Source: Tepidamorphaceae bacterium
Lineage (GTDB): Bacteria; Pseudomonadota; Alphaproteobacteria; Rhizobiales; JAKSCL01
DNA: 53,619 bases
NCBI GenBank assembly: GCA_028289445.1
Contig: JANQPO010000018.1
Coordinates: forward strand, 1-53,619
Reading direction: 5' to 3'
The translations under genes and the position numbers were made by a program. The notes under the pieces are model-generated. The model saw only the letters and a list, made by a program, of their open reading frames with translations. It was not told the DNA's origin and did not search any database. Positions 17,701 to 26,097 of the stretch are shown here, piece by piece; position 1 is the stretch's first letter; each line of letters begins with the position of its first letter.

Positions 17701-17713
17701 TCGCAAATTGCGA
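17701..17713. promoter_or_regulatory. Perfect palindrome in the divergent MttB/binding-protein promoter region
   Basis: TCGCAA-A-TTGCGA is a perfect 13-base palindrome about 60 bases upstream of the MttB-family start and 200 bases upstream of the divergent binding-protein gene. The position suits an operator acting on both. No regulator gene is adjacent, and a motif of this size can also arise by chance. Confidence 0.35.
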
Positions 17714-17911
17714 AGCCTTTCGTCCGAAATGCGACGCTTCTGCACATAGTTTTGTCAGAAACAGTTGCGCGAGCAGGGTGGATGTGCCCGTCAGTTCGTG
17801 TTTTGCTGTTTATACGTCGCTGTTGAGCATCTTGATTTTTTTGAAAAAGAGCATGCTGAAGAGCGAAGTCGCGGGAAAGCGACCGGGGAACGACAGAACC
17901 AGGGAGATGAC

Positions 17912-19516
17912 ATGACCAAGAAAGACACCCTTATTATCGATCGGATTGCGAATGCGGCCCGCACGGGCCGGATTACGCGCCGGGACTTCATGCACTACGC
18001 CATCGCCACCGGTATGACCGCCAGCGCTGCGACCGGGCTATGGACGACCTCCGCTAAGGCGCAGCCGAAATCAGGCGGCACGTTCCGCGTCGGCATGCAT
18101 GACAGCAACACCGCCGACACCCACAATCCAGGCACGTATCTGTCGATCCAGCAGATTTTCCTGGCCCATACGCACCGCGCCTACCTGACGCTGATCGAAA
18201 CCGATCAGAGTCTCGGCGGCGATGTGGCCAGCGAATGGAGCGGATCCGACGACGCCTCTGAATGGACCTTCAAGCTGCGCGACAACGCCACCTTCCATGA
18301 CGGTCGCAAGGTGGTCGCCAACGATGTCATTGCCTCGATGAATTTCCACCGTGGCGAGGAATCCACTTCTGCCGCCAAGGCCTTGCTGACCGATGTCGTG
18401 GACATCACGGCGCCGGACGATTCCACCGTCGTCTTTGCGCTCTCGGGCCCGAACGCCGATCTGCCCTGGCTGATGACCGACTATCATCTGACCATTCAGC
18501 CGGCTAACGACGACGGCACGATCGATTGGGAGTCCGGCATCGGTTGCGGCCCGTACAGGATCACTGAGGGCGAGTTCGGCGTCGGCTTCAAGTTGGAACG
18601 GCACGACGGCTGGCATGGCGAAGGCGCCTATTTCGATGCCTTGGAGCTGATCGCGATCAACGATCCGAATGCCCGCCAGACTGCGCTTGTTACCGGCGAT
18701 GTGGATGCCGTTACCGCGATCGACCTCAAGACGCTGGCGCTTCTGCAGCGTGATCCCAATATCATGGTGGACAACGTGCCCTCGGCCTCGGCCATCACGA
18801 TGCCGATGCATTGCGATACCGCGCCGTTCGACAATGTCGATGTCCGCATGGCGCTGAAACTGGCGATGAACCGCGACGAGATCGTTGAAAAGATCGCCTT
18901 TGGCGCAGGCCTGCCGGGCAATGATTTCCATCATTCGCCTGCACAGCCCTATTATCCAGAAGGGCTGGACCAGCTTTCCTACGATCCGGACAAAGCCAAG
19001 TCGCTGCTTCAAAAGGCCGGCGCCGAAGGGCTCACCGTAGATCTCTCCTCGGCCGAGTCGATCTTCTCGGGCGCAGTCGATATGTGCGTGCTGTATGCCG
19101 AACACGCCAAGGCTGCGGGGATCACGATCAATGTCGTACGCGAGCCCAATGATGGCTACTATTCCGACGTCTGGCTGAAGAAGCCCTTCTGCTGTGTCGC
19201 TTGGGGCGCGCGACCGACGCCGGACGTGATGTATTCGCTGGCCTACAAGTCTGACGCCGCCTGGAACGAAAGTCGCTGGATCAACGACCGGTTCAACGAG
19301 TTGCTCGGACAAGGCAAAGCGGAGCTGGACGATACCAAACGCGCGGAGATCTACCGAGAGATGGCCGAGATCGCGCGTGACGATGGCGGCACCATCATCC
19401 CGTTCTTCCGCAACTTCGTCTTCGGACGCCGCGCCAATGTCGAGCATTCCGGCGAGTTGGCGGCAAGCTGGGAGATGGATGGCTGCCGCGCGGCAAGCCG
19501 CTGGTGGTTTGCCTGA
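17912..19516 (+). CDS. ABC transporter substrate-binding protein, family 5, paralogue 2
   Basis: A 534-residue exported binding protein of the DppA/OppA family. ATG 17912 is preceded by AGGGAG at 17901-17906, which decides the start against an in-frame start at 17765. The Tat-type signal is TRRDFMHYAIATGM followed by a segment ending TSAKAQ. The body matches paralogue 1 throughout, with shared blocks FHRGEESTSAAK, GCGPY, DPNARQTALVTGD and YDPDKAKS. A hairpin follows the stop and then the DppB, DppC and DppDF genes, so it is the cognate binding protein of that transporter. The ligand is unknown; the family also binds opines, betaines and other amino compounds, which would suit the MttB neighbour. 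Confidence 0.9.
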   Translation: MTKKDTLIIDRIANAARTGRITRRDFMHYAIATGMTASAATGLWTTSAKAQPKSGGTFRVGMHDSNTADTHNPGTYLSIQQIFLAHTHRAYLTLIETDQSLGGDVASEWSGSDDASEWTFKLRDNATFHDGRKVVANDVIASMNFHRGEESTSAAKALLTDVVDITAPDDSTVVFALSGPNADLPWLMTDYHLTIQPANDDGTIDWESGIGCGPYRITEGEFGVGFKLERHDGWHGEGAYFDALELIAINDPNARQTALVTGDVDAVTAIDLKTLALLQRDPNIMVDNVPSASAITMPMHCDTAPFDNVDVRMALKLAMNRDEIVEKIAFGAGLPGNDFHHSPAQPYYPEGLDQLSYDPDKAKSLLQKAGAEGLTVDLSSAESIFSGAVDMCVLYAEHAKAAGITINVVREPNDGYYSDVWLKKPFCCVAWGARPTPDVMYSLAYKSDAAWNESRWINDRFNELLGQGKAELDDTKRAEIYREMAEIARDDGGTIIPFFRNFVFGRRANVEHSGELAASWEMDGCRAASRWWFA

Positions 19517-19531
19517 TCACACAAGAAAATG

Positions 19532-19562
19532 GGTGGCACGGCGCAATCGGCGCCGGGCCACC
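19532..19562. terminator. Hairpin between binding-protein and permease genes
   Basis: Arms ggtggc (19532-19537) and cggcgc (19539-19544) pair with gcgccg (19550-19555) and gccacc (19557-19562), with one a/g mismatch and a 5-base loop. It lies 15 bases after the binding-protein stop and 90 bases before the permease start. No T-run follows, so mRNA stabilisation or partial termination is more likely than a full stop. Confidence 0.6.
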
Positions 19563-19652
19563 GAAAGGTTTTCAGGTCAATAAGGCGTGCGGGTCGCTCA
19601 CCGAGCGACGAGCGTCATAACCGAAAAAGAACAAAGAGTTCTGGAGGGACGT

Positions 19653-20609
19653 ATGGGGGACTTGGTAGGGCTCGTTGCAAGACGGCTCGGGTTGGGGCTG
19701 GTTACGCTATTTGTCGTGTCCATCCTCATCTTCTTCGCAGTTGAACTGCTGCCGGGCGATATTGCCGAAGCAGTGCTCGGGCAGGGCGCGACCGAGGAAA
19801 CCGTTACCGCTTTGCGCGAGCAGCTCGGTCTCGATCGGCCGGCGCCCATTCGCTATCTGGATTGGCTCGCTGGGGCGGTCACCGGCGATTTCGGCGTGTC
19901 GCTGGTCTCTGGCGAGAGAGTGAGCGCTGCGATCGGCGAACGGTTTGTCAACACGCTTTTTCTCGCGACCTATGCGGCCGTGATTGCCGTCCCGATTTCG
20001 ATTCTTCTCGGCGTCATCGTGGCGCTGCTGCGGAACTCGATCTTCGATCGTGTTGCGAACGTCCTCACCCTGACCTCAATTTCCTCACCCGAGTTCTTTC
20101 TGGGCTACATCCTGATCCTCTACCTGGCCGTTAGAACCAGCATGTTTCCTGCGATCGCAAGCCTCGGCAGCGATATGACGCTCGTGGAACTTTTGCATCG
20201 CACGTTCCTTCCTGCCCTGACGCTCGTTCTTGTCGTCACCGCGCACATGATGCGGATGACGCGAGCGGCGATCATCAACCTTCTGGCTTCGCCCTATATT
20301 GAGATGGCGCGGCTGAAGGGGACGCCGCCATGGAAGGTGATCGTCAAGCACGCGCTGCCGAATGCCTGGGCACCCATCATCAACGTGGTCGCGCTGAACC
20401 TTGCCTATCTCATTACGGGCGTGGTTTTGGTCGAAGTCGTGTTCGTTTATCCCGGCATCGGCCAACTTCTGGTCGATGCGGTGGCCAAGCGCGACTTCCC
20501 GATCGTTCAGGCGTGCTGTTTGATCTTCGCCGCGACGTTCATCCTTCTCAACCTGGCAGCAGATGTGGGGTCAATCTTGACCAACCCGCGCCTGCGGCAT
20601 CCGAAGTAA
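19653..20609 (+). CDS. ABC transporter permease, DppB type
   Basis: A 318-residue inner-membrane permease of the dipeptide/nickel family. ATG 19653 has GGAGG 5 bases upstream; a longer in-frame start at 19587 is unlikely. The first membrane segment (LVTLFVVSILIFFAVELL) is followed by the usual periplasmic loop with LGLDRPAPIRYLDWL. The C-terminal EAA loop is EMARLKGTPPWKVIVKHALPNAW. Six membrane segments fit the sequence. It pairs with the DppC-type permease that begins 10 bases after its stop. Confidence 0.9.
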   Translation: MGDLVGLVARRLGLGLVTLFVVSILIFFAVELLPGDIAEAVLGQGATEETVTALREQLGLDRPAPIRYLDWLAGAVTGDFGVSLVSGERVSAAIGERFVNTLFLATYAAVIAVPISILLGVIVALLRNSIFDRVANVLTLTSISSPEFFLGYILILYLAVRTSMFPAIASLGSDMTLVELLHRTFLPALTLVLVVTAHMMRMTRAAIINLLASPYIEMARLKGTPPWKVIVKHALPNAWAPIINVVALNLAYLITGVVLVEVVFVYPGIGQLLVDAVAKRDFPIVQACCLIFAATFILLNLAADVGSILTNPRLRHPK

Positions 20610-20619
20610 GGGTGGCGTC

Positions 20620-21684
20620 ATGAATATGTTTGTTATCGGGTATTACGCCGCTCTGATCGCCGCATCCTGCCTGGCGGCCTATTTCCATAAGCGTCAGCTC
20701 TTTATGCTGTTGTTCTCGTTGACGCTTGTCTCGTTTGTCCTTGGCATCATCGGCGGCGTGCCGGCACTTAGAGCCGTCACGATCTTCGCCGGCCTTCTCG
20801 CATTGGCCGCTGGAACGTCGTTCGCGTTCAAAGAGTTCCTTGTGCAGATTTCCAAGCCGGACCTGGCTAAGGAGTTGCGCACGGCGCCGTTGACCGCTGC
20901 GTTTGGAATGTTCGTGATCTTCACCTACGCGATCGCCGGAATCTTTGCGCCGTGGATTGCGCCATACGGCGAATCTGAGGTCATTGCCTCAGCGTTTGCG
21001 CCGGCGGACGAGAACATGCTTCTGGGCGCCGACCAGCTTGGCCGTGACATGTTCAGTCGGATCATCTTCGGCGCACGAAACACGGTTGGCCTGGCGCTCG
21101 TTGCCACCATACTCGCATTCCTGATGGGCGCGTTCGCGGGGCTGTTGTCGGCGGTCAAAGGCGGATGGTTCGACCAGTTCATGGGTCGCGTTGCCGATGT
21201 CATCATGTCCGTCCCGTCGTTGATCTTCGCGCTCTTGATGCTGTCGATCTTCGGTACGAATCTTATCGTCATCGTGATCGTCGTCGCGGTCATCTATTCG
21301 CCTCGGGTTTTCCGGCTGACCCGCGCCGTGGCCGGAAACATAGTGGTGATGGACTATATCGAGGCTGCGAAACTGCGCGGCGAGGGCGACTGGTATCTGA
21401 TCCGCAAGGAGATCCTGCCGAACTCAACGGCTCCGCTGGTGGCTGAATTCGGTTTGGAGTTCTGTTTCGTGTTCCTCCTGATCGCCGGCCTCAGCTTCCT
21501 CGGCCTCGGCATTCAGCCGCCGACGGCTGATTGGGGATCGATGGTGCGTGAGAACGCGACGCTGATCTCGTTCGGTGATATCACACCGCTAATTCCGGCG
21601 GCCGCCATCGCCTTGCTGACAGTGGCCGTCAACTTCGTGGTCGACTGGATGCTGTTCCGGTCCTCCGGCCTGAAGGAGCAATAG
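20620..21684 (+). CDS. ABC transporter permease, DppC type, with extra N-terminal membrane segments
   Basis: A 354-residue permease, longer than the roughly 280-300 residues usual for DppC. The core from about residue 90 is normal: APADENMLLGADQLGRDMFSRIIFGARN, then six membrane segments and the EAA loop EAAKLRGEGDWYLIRKEILPN. Before it stand about 75 residues with three further hydrophobic segments (around residues 3-20, 27-47 and 50-68). These are not part of the standard family architecture. The ATG at 20620 has GGGTGG upstream. It lies between DppB (10-base gap) and the fused ATPase (1-base gap). Confidence 0.9.
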   Translation: MNMFVIGYYAALIAASCLAAYFHKRQLFMLLFSLTLVSFVLGIIGGVPALRAVTIFAGLLALAAGTSFAFKEFLVQISKPDLAKELRTAPLTAAFGMFVIFTYAIAGIFAPWIAPYGESEVIASAFAPADENMLLGADQLGRDMFSRIIFGARNTVGLALVATILAFLMGAFAGLLSAVKGGWFDQFMGRVADVIMSVPSLIFALLMLSIFGTNLIVIVIVVAVIYSPRVFRLTRAVAGNIVVMDYIEAAKLRGEGDWYLIRKEILPNSTAPLVAEFGLEFCFVFLLIAGLSFLGLGIQPPTADWGSMVRENATLISFGDITPLIPAAAIALLTVAVNFVVDWMLFRSSGLKEQ

Positions 21685-21685
21685 G

Positions 21686-23344
21686 ATGAACAAATTCTCG
21701 GAAAAGGACGTCCTTCTGGAAATCCGAGGACTGAAGATCCAAGGCTATTCGGACGAGACCTGGATCGACATCATCAAGGGTGTCGACCTGACGCTTCACC
21801 GCGGTGAGGTGATGGGGCTGATCGGCGAATCCGGCGCCGGCAAGTCCACCATCGGCGCCGCCGCCATGGGCTATGCCCGCGACGGAACGCGGATATCGGA
21901 CGGCTCCATCGAATTCGACGGGATGGAGCTAACCACGGCTTCGGAATCGGAGCGGCGGGCGCTTCGTGGCTCGCGCATTGCGTATGTTGCGCAATCCGCG
22001 GCCGCATCCTTCAACCCCGCTCACAAGCTGATCGATCAGCACACCGAAGCCCCGGTGTACTACCGCATCAAGAAGCGGCTTGAGGCGCAGGAAGACGCGA
22101 TGGAGCTCTATGAGCGCCTGCGCCTGCCGCATCCGCAGGAGATCGGCTTTCGCTATCCCCATCAGGTGTCAGGCGGTCAGCTTCAGCGGGCAATGACCGC
22201 CATGGCCATGTCCTGTCGCCCCGATCTCATCATCTTCGATGAGCCGACAACGGCGCTCGACGTGACGACGCAGATCGAAGTTTTGGCGGCGATCCGAGAC
22301 ATTGTCGACCAGTTCAACACCGCTGCAATCTACATCACACACGACCTTGCCGTCGTCGCGCAGATGGCGGACACGATCAAAGTCCTTCTCAAGGGTGAGG
22401 AGGTCGAAGAGGCCGCGACCGAGACCATGCTCGACAACCCGCAGGAGGATTACACCAAGAGCCTTTGGGCCGTCCGTAGCTTCCAGCGGCCGCAAAAGTC
22501 GCGACCCACGGACGACACCAAGCCCGTGATCTCGGTCCAGAACGTCGACGCCGCCTATACGGGTGGGGTCAAGGTGCTCGATGACGTCTCGTTCGATGTC
22601 TATCCGGGCATGACCGTTGCCGTGGTGGGCGAGTCGGGATCGGGTAAGTCGACCACGGCGCGGGTGATCACCGGGCTTCTGCCGCCCATGAGCGGCCAGG
22701 TGCTGTTCAAAGGCGAGGCTTTGCCCGCGAAGTTTACCGACCGCGACCGGGATCAGCTTCGTCAGGCACAGATGATCTACCAGATGGCGGACACGGCGCT
22801 TAATCCGAAGGTGCGTATCAGTGAGATCATCGGTCGTCCCGCGCAATTCTATTCAGGCGTGACCGGACAGGCGCTGAAGCAAAGGGTCGACGAACTTCTC
22901 GATCTGATCGAGCTTGATCCGGCCCAATTCTACAACCGCTTCCCACCGGAGCTTTCGGGCGGTCAGAAACAGCGGATCGGAATCGCCCGCGCGCTGGCCG
23001 CGGAACCGGAATTCATCATCTGCGACGAGGTGACGAGCGCTCTCGACCAGCTTGTCGCGGAGGGCATTTTGAAGCTTCTAGATCGGCTACAGAGGGAACT
23101 GGGATTGGCCTACATGTTCATCACCCACGATCTTGCGACCGTTCGCTCGATCGCCGACGAGGTCGTGGTGATGCAGCACGGCAAAGTTGTCGAACAGGGC
23201 CCGAAAGAGGAAATGTTCAAGCCGCCGCATCATCCCTACACGGACCTCTTGCTGTCATCCGTCCCGGAAATGGATCCCAACTGGCTGACCGAGTTGCTTG
23301 AGGAACGCGGTGTCGACAATGTCGGCGAGTCCGCGGACGTCTAG
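21686..23344 (+). CDS. ABC transporter ATPase, DppD-DppF fusion with two nucleotide-binding domains
   Basis: A 552-residue protein carrying both ATPase domains of a peptide-type importer. Domain 1 (about residues 8-265) has Walker A GESGAGKST, signature VSGGQLQRAM and Walker B IIFDEPTTALD. Domain 2 (about 275-535) has GESGSGKST, LSGGQKQRIG and IICDEVTSALDQ. An oligopeptide-type C-terminal block (HHPYTDLLLSSVPEMDP) ends domain 2. Both halves look catalytically complete. Fused DppDF proteins are common in alphaproteobacteria. The gene is the last of the transporter operon and is followed by a hairpin. Confidence 0.92.
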   Translation: MNKFSEKDVLLEIRGLKIQGYSDETWIDIIKGVDLTLHRGEVMGLIGESGAGKSTIGAAAMGYARDGTRISDGSIEFDGMELTTASESERRALRGSRIAYVAQSAAASFNPAHKLIDQHTEAPVYYRIKKRLEAQEDAMELYERLRLPHPQEIGFRYPHQVSGGQLQRAMTAMAMSCRPDLIIFDEPTTALDVTTQIEVLAAIRDIVDQFNTAAIYITHDLAVVAQMADTIKVLLKGEEVEEAATETMLDNPQEDYTKSLWAVRSFQRPQKSRPTDDTKPVISVQNVDAAYTGGVKVLDDVSFDVYPGMTVAVVGESGSGKSTTARVITGLLPPMSGQVLFKGEALPAKFTDRDRDQLRQAQMIYQMADTALNPKVRISEIIGRPAQFYSGVTGQALKQRVDELLDLIELDPAQFYNRFPPELSGGQKQRIGIARALAAEPEFIICDEVTSALDQLVAEGILKLLDRLQRELGLAYMFITHDLATVRSIADEVVVMQHGKVVEQGPKEEMFKPPHHPYTDLLLSSVPEMDPNWLTELLEERGVDNVGESADV

Positions 23345-23387
23345 ACGACGCTAACGCAGCGTTCTTGCATGTTATGAGATTTGCTAT

Positions 23388-23407
23388 CCCGGCGCTTCGG
23401 CGCCGGG
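23388..23407. terminator. TTCG-tetraloop hairpin, probable shared terminator
   Basis: A perfect 8-bp stem cccggcgc (23388-23395) with gcgccggg (23400-23407) closes a ttcg tetraloop, an unusually stable loop. It sits 43 bases after the plus-strand ATPase stop and 3 bases past the stop of the minus-strand small gene, so it can serve both. In the plus direction it is followed by cgttta, only a weak T tract. Confidence 0.7.
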
Positions 23408-23410
23408 CGT

Positions 23411-23533
23411 TTAGACGATGGCCAGTGCTGTCAGGGCCATGGTCGCGATGAGGGTGCCATAGACAACCAGCAGCGCCGGCAAAGTGCCGCCACGCGTGCG
23501 AGTTTCGCGGATCAACTTGTCGCGGGTCAGCAT
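23411..23533 (-). CDS. Small single-span membrane protein (40 residues)
   Basis: ATG 23531-23533 is preceded at good spacing by GGAGGG, and the frame runs 40 codons to TAA. The protein starts MLTRDKLIRETRTRGG, a charged N-terminus, and then has one hydrophobic span of about 20 residues (LPALLVVYGTLIATMALTAL) ending AIV. The strong ribosome-binding site, the terminator just after the stop and the clear membrane topology argue that it is real. I do not recognise the family. It is divergent from the two-component system. Confidence 0.6.
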   Translation of the reverse strand: MLTRDKLIRETRTRGGTLPALLVVYGTLIATMALTALAIV

Positions 23534-23636
23534 CACACCCTCCAGAGGTCAACGCGAGCGATATAGCAGCATTCACCTTTCCACGCAGTTAAGCCGATCG
23601 TCCAATCTAATCAAGGTTTTGCGTGGAAGTGACCTA

Positions 23637-23678
23637 TGCAATTTGTGCAATCCTGATGCGATTTCAATGCATATCTTT
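23637..23678. promoter_or_regulatory. Tandem TGC(A/G)AT repeats, candidate response-regulator binding site
   Basis: TGCAAT at 23637 and 23646, TGCGAT at 23657 and TGCAT at 23668 form direct repeats with spacings of 9, 11 and 11 bases. Eleven-base tandem repeats are typical of OmpR/PhoB-family binding sites. They lie between the divergent small membrane-protein gene and the OmpR-family regulator gene. The rest of the 23534-23888 interval holds no recognisable gene. The binding assignment is inference. Confidence 0.35.
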
Positions 23679-23888
23679 GTCGCACCCGACATGAATCGAC
23701 GGACCCAGCTTTGCACTGCTTGCGTGCGATACGGTTGATCCTTCGCATGAGGCGACGCCGTGCGGGTTTGGCGCGCCTGGGCCGTTAGGGCTAGTTCGCG
23801 GTTCTCGCGGGTGACGCTTGCGTGTTGGGTGCGACCCGTGCTTCCCTCTATGCCGTTGAAAATCTGTAACTTCTGTGGGAGGCGGAAG

Positions 23889-24554
23889 TTGCTGATCGCC
23901 GTCGTAGAAGACAACAAGGCGCTCGCAGAAGGCATCGCTAACACGTTGCGCGACCGTGGCCACGGCGTGGACGTGCTGGATGACGGCTTGCTTGCGCAAT
24001 CGCATCTTGAGGACGCCAACGCCGACCTCGTTATTCTCGATCTTGCGCTGCCGGGCTGTTCCGGGCTGGACGTTCTCAAGCATATGCGCGCGCGCGATGA
24101 CGCAACGCCCGTTCTGATCCTGACTGCGAAGCGAGACGTTGAGGACCGGATTTCGGGCCTGGACGCCGGCGCCGACGACTATCTCGGCAAACCGTTTTCG
24201 ATGGACGAGTTGGAAGCCCGCGTGCGTGCGCTACTACGCCGCCGCGAGCGTACCGGCGCGCTGGAGACCATCGGGCTCCTGACATTCGACAAAGACTCCA
24301 GAACGCTTTTGGTGGACGGCGAACCGCTCGACATTCCGCGCCGCGAACTCGCCGTGTTCGAGTGTCTCGTTCAGCGCAAGGGACGGCTGGTCTCAAAGGA
24401 CATGCTTGTGGATTTCCTCTACGGAACCGGCGCGGATGTCGGCGATTCCGTTGTCGAGGTCTACATTTCCAGGCTGCGCAAGCGCATTGAGCAGCATGGA
24501 CTGTCCATCAAGACGGCGCGGGGTCTGGGATACAGGCTGGAGCACGCCGAATGA
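23889..24554 (+). CDS. OmpR-family response regulator, TctD-like
   Basis: A 221-residue DNA-binding response regulator. The start is taken as TTG 23889, because GGGAGG at 23877-23882 is 6 bases upstream and the protein then begins (M)LIAVVEDN, as the family does. ATG 23850 or 23760 would add unrelated residues. The receiver domain covers residues 1-115, with phospho-acceptor D51 in ILDLALPG and the Lys in LGKPFSMDELEARVRALLRR. The C-terminal winged helix spans about 128-220. Its stop overlaps the kinase start (ATGA). With the kinase and the TctC/TctAB genes downstream it matches the TctD-TctE systems that control tricarboxylate uptake. Confidence 0.88.
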   Translation: MLIAVVEDNKALAEGIANTLRDRGHGVDVLDDGLLAQSHLEDANADLVILDLALPGCSGLDVLKHMRARDDATPVLILTAKRDVEDRISGLDAGADDYLGKPFSMDELEARVRALLRRRERTGALETIGLLTFDKDSRTLLVDGEPLDIPRRELAVFECLVQRKGRLVSKDMLVDFLYGTGADVGDSVVEVYISRLRKRIEQHGLSIKTARGLGYRLEHAE

Positions 24555-25942
24555 CTCTCGGTGCCGTTTCGCTGCGGACGCGGCTGCTGGTTCTTATTCT
24601 AGTGCCTTTGATCGCGATCTCGGTCATCGCCGGCATGTGGCGATTCCAAAGCGCCAAGGCGACGGCGAAAGAAATCTTCGATGGGAACTTGCTGGCGATC
24701 ACCCTGGCGGTGTCGCGCGATATCACCGTGTCGGGCGGCGATGCGCTTTCGCCGCTGACCCGCGACCTTCTCAAAACGGCAAGCGGTGGTCCGGTGTTCT
24801 ATCATGTGAACGGACCCGACGGCTCCTTTATCTCGGGCTATGCTTATCCTCCGCGGGTTCCCGCGACGGAGGCCGCAGCGACGGCCGCGCCCATGCTGTT
24901 TGACGCAACGCATCAAGGCGAACGGATTCGGGCGTCGCGCTTGACGGAATTCGTGACGATCGAGGGCATCAGCGGAAACTCGACCGTTGTGGTTTGGCAG
25001 CCGGTCAATGCCCGTGAAGCCTTCGCGAACCGGATCGCGTCGCAAGCGATCGGGATCATGGGCGTCTTGATCGCAACCGTTTTTCTTGTCGTTTGGTTCG
25101 GTGTGCGGGTCGGCCTGCGGCCGCTCGACGATCTGCAAAACGCTATCGCGTTGCGGCATTCGGAGGAGCTTCGGCCGATTAAACGACCCGTGCCCCAAGA
25201 GGTTCGGCAGATTGTGCGCACGCTCAATGCCGTGTTCGAGCAAGTGCGCGAGTCGATCGCGTCGCGAGACCGGTTTATCTCCGATGCCGCGCATCAGCTC
25301 CGCAATCCGATCGCCGGCATCCGCGCGCTGGCGGAATCTGTCAGATCAGCACGTTCGGGCGACGAGGCGAAGCGGCGGGCGCAGCGCGTGGCCGAAGCGG
25401 CCGGGCATGTGTCCCGTCTGTCAGAGCAGTTGCTGGCGCTTGAGCGGCTCCGTTCACAGACGGACAAGTCGGGTTTCAAGCCAACCGATATCAATAAGGT
25501 CGTCGAACAATCCGGCGCCCGCAATGCGTCGAAGGTCATGGACAACGGCTTGAACTTCGTTTTCGAGAAGTCGCCAGCGCCGCTGATCGTCAATTGCGAG
25601 CCGATCATGCTCGGCGAAGCGATCGAAAACCTCGTCGACAACGCTCTGGTTCATGGCGGCGAGCGCATGACCAAGATTCAACTGTCTGTCGCCCGCGCCA
25701 ACGGGTCCTCCATTCTCTCCGTCGAGGATGACGGAAAGGGCATCACGCAAAGCGATCGCGAGATCGTTTTCGAGCGCTTCGCCCAGTCTGAGCCGGGCGA
25801 CGGCAGTGGCCTTGGCCTCGCGATCGTGCAGGAGATCGTCAAACAGCATGAAGGGCGGATCCGGGTTCTTGATGGCTCGCTCGGTTCCGGTGCCCGGTTT
25901 GAGATGGCACTTCCACTGGCACCTGAATCCAGCGATGCTTAA
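24551..25942 (+). CDS. Membrane sensor histidine kinase, TctE-like
   Basis: A 463-residue kinase. A transmembrane segment near residues 15-32 is followed by a periplasmic domain of about 125 residues and a second membrane segment near 165-185. The H-box is DAAHQLRNPIAG with phospho-acceptor H248. ATPase boxes follow: N (ENLVDNALVHG), G1 (VEDDGKGI) and G2 (GSGLGLAIVQEI). The 2CSK_N-type sensor region and the DAAHQLR box are typical of TctE and related kinases. It probably senses an external tricarboxylate and phosphorylates the regulator that starts the operon. Translation is coupled to that regulator. Confidence 0.88.
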   Translation: MTLGAVSLRTRLLVLILVPLIAISVIAGMWRFQSAKATAKEIFDGNLLAITLAVSRDITVSGGDALSPLTRDLLKTASGGPVFYHVNGPDGSFISGYAYPPRVPATEAAATAAPMLFDATHQGERIRASRLTEFVTIEGISGNSTVVVWQPVNAREAFANRIASQAIGIMGVLIATVFLVVWFGVRVGLRPLDDLQNAIALRHSEELRPIKRPVPQEVRQIVRTLNAVFEQVRESIASRDRFISDAAHQLRNPIAGIRALAESVRSARSGDEAKRRAQRVAEAAGHVSRLSEQLLALERLRSQTDKSGFKPTDINKVVEQSGARNASKVMDNGLNFVFEKSPAPLIVNCEPIMLGEAIENLVDNALVHGGERMTKIQLSVARANGSSILSVEDDGKGITQSDREIVFERFAQSEPGDGSGLGLAIVQEIVKQHEGRIRVLDGSLGSGARFEMALPLAPESSDA

Positions 25943-26097
25943 CGGATGCGTTGGCAGAAACCATGAAAGGAAGGTGCAAGGTTCGCTGAATATCCCTGAG
26001 CGTAGCAAAGGTGGATCGCTGCGTGTTTCAGTGTTTCAGACAACCGAGAAGGTCGAGCCACCTAAGCATCTTGGACGCGATCAAGGGAGGAACTTTC

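Noticed and set aside
18071..19447. A 458-codon minus-strand open frame opposite the family 5 binding protein.
   Set aside because: The plus-strand protein has a signal peptide, family motifs and a ribosome-binding site; the antisense frame has none.
26023..26038. Tandem GTGTTTCA-GTGTTTCA upstream of tctC.
   Set aside because: Only two 8-base copies with 8-base spacing, which does not fit the 10-11 base spacing of OmpR-family sites; chance is likely.
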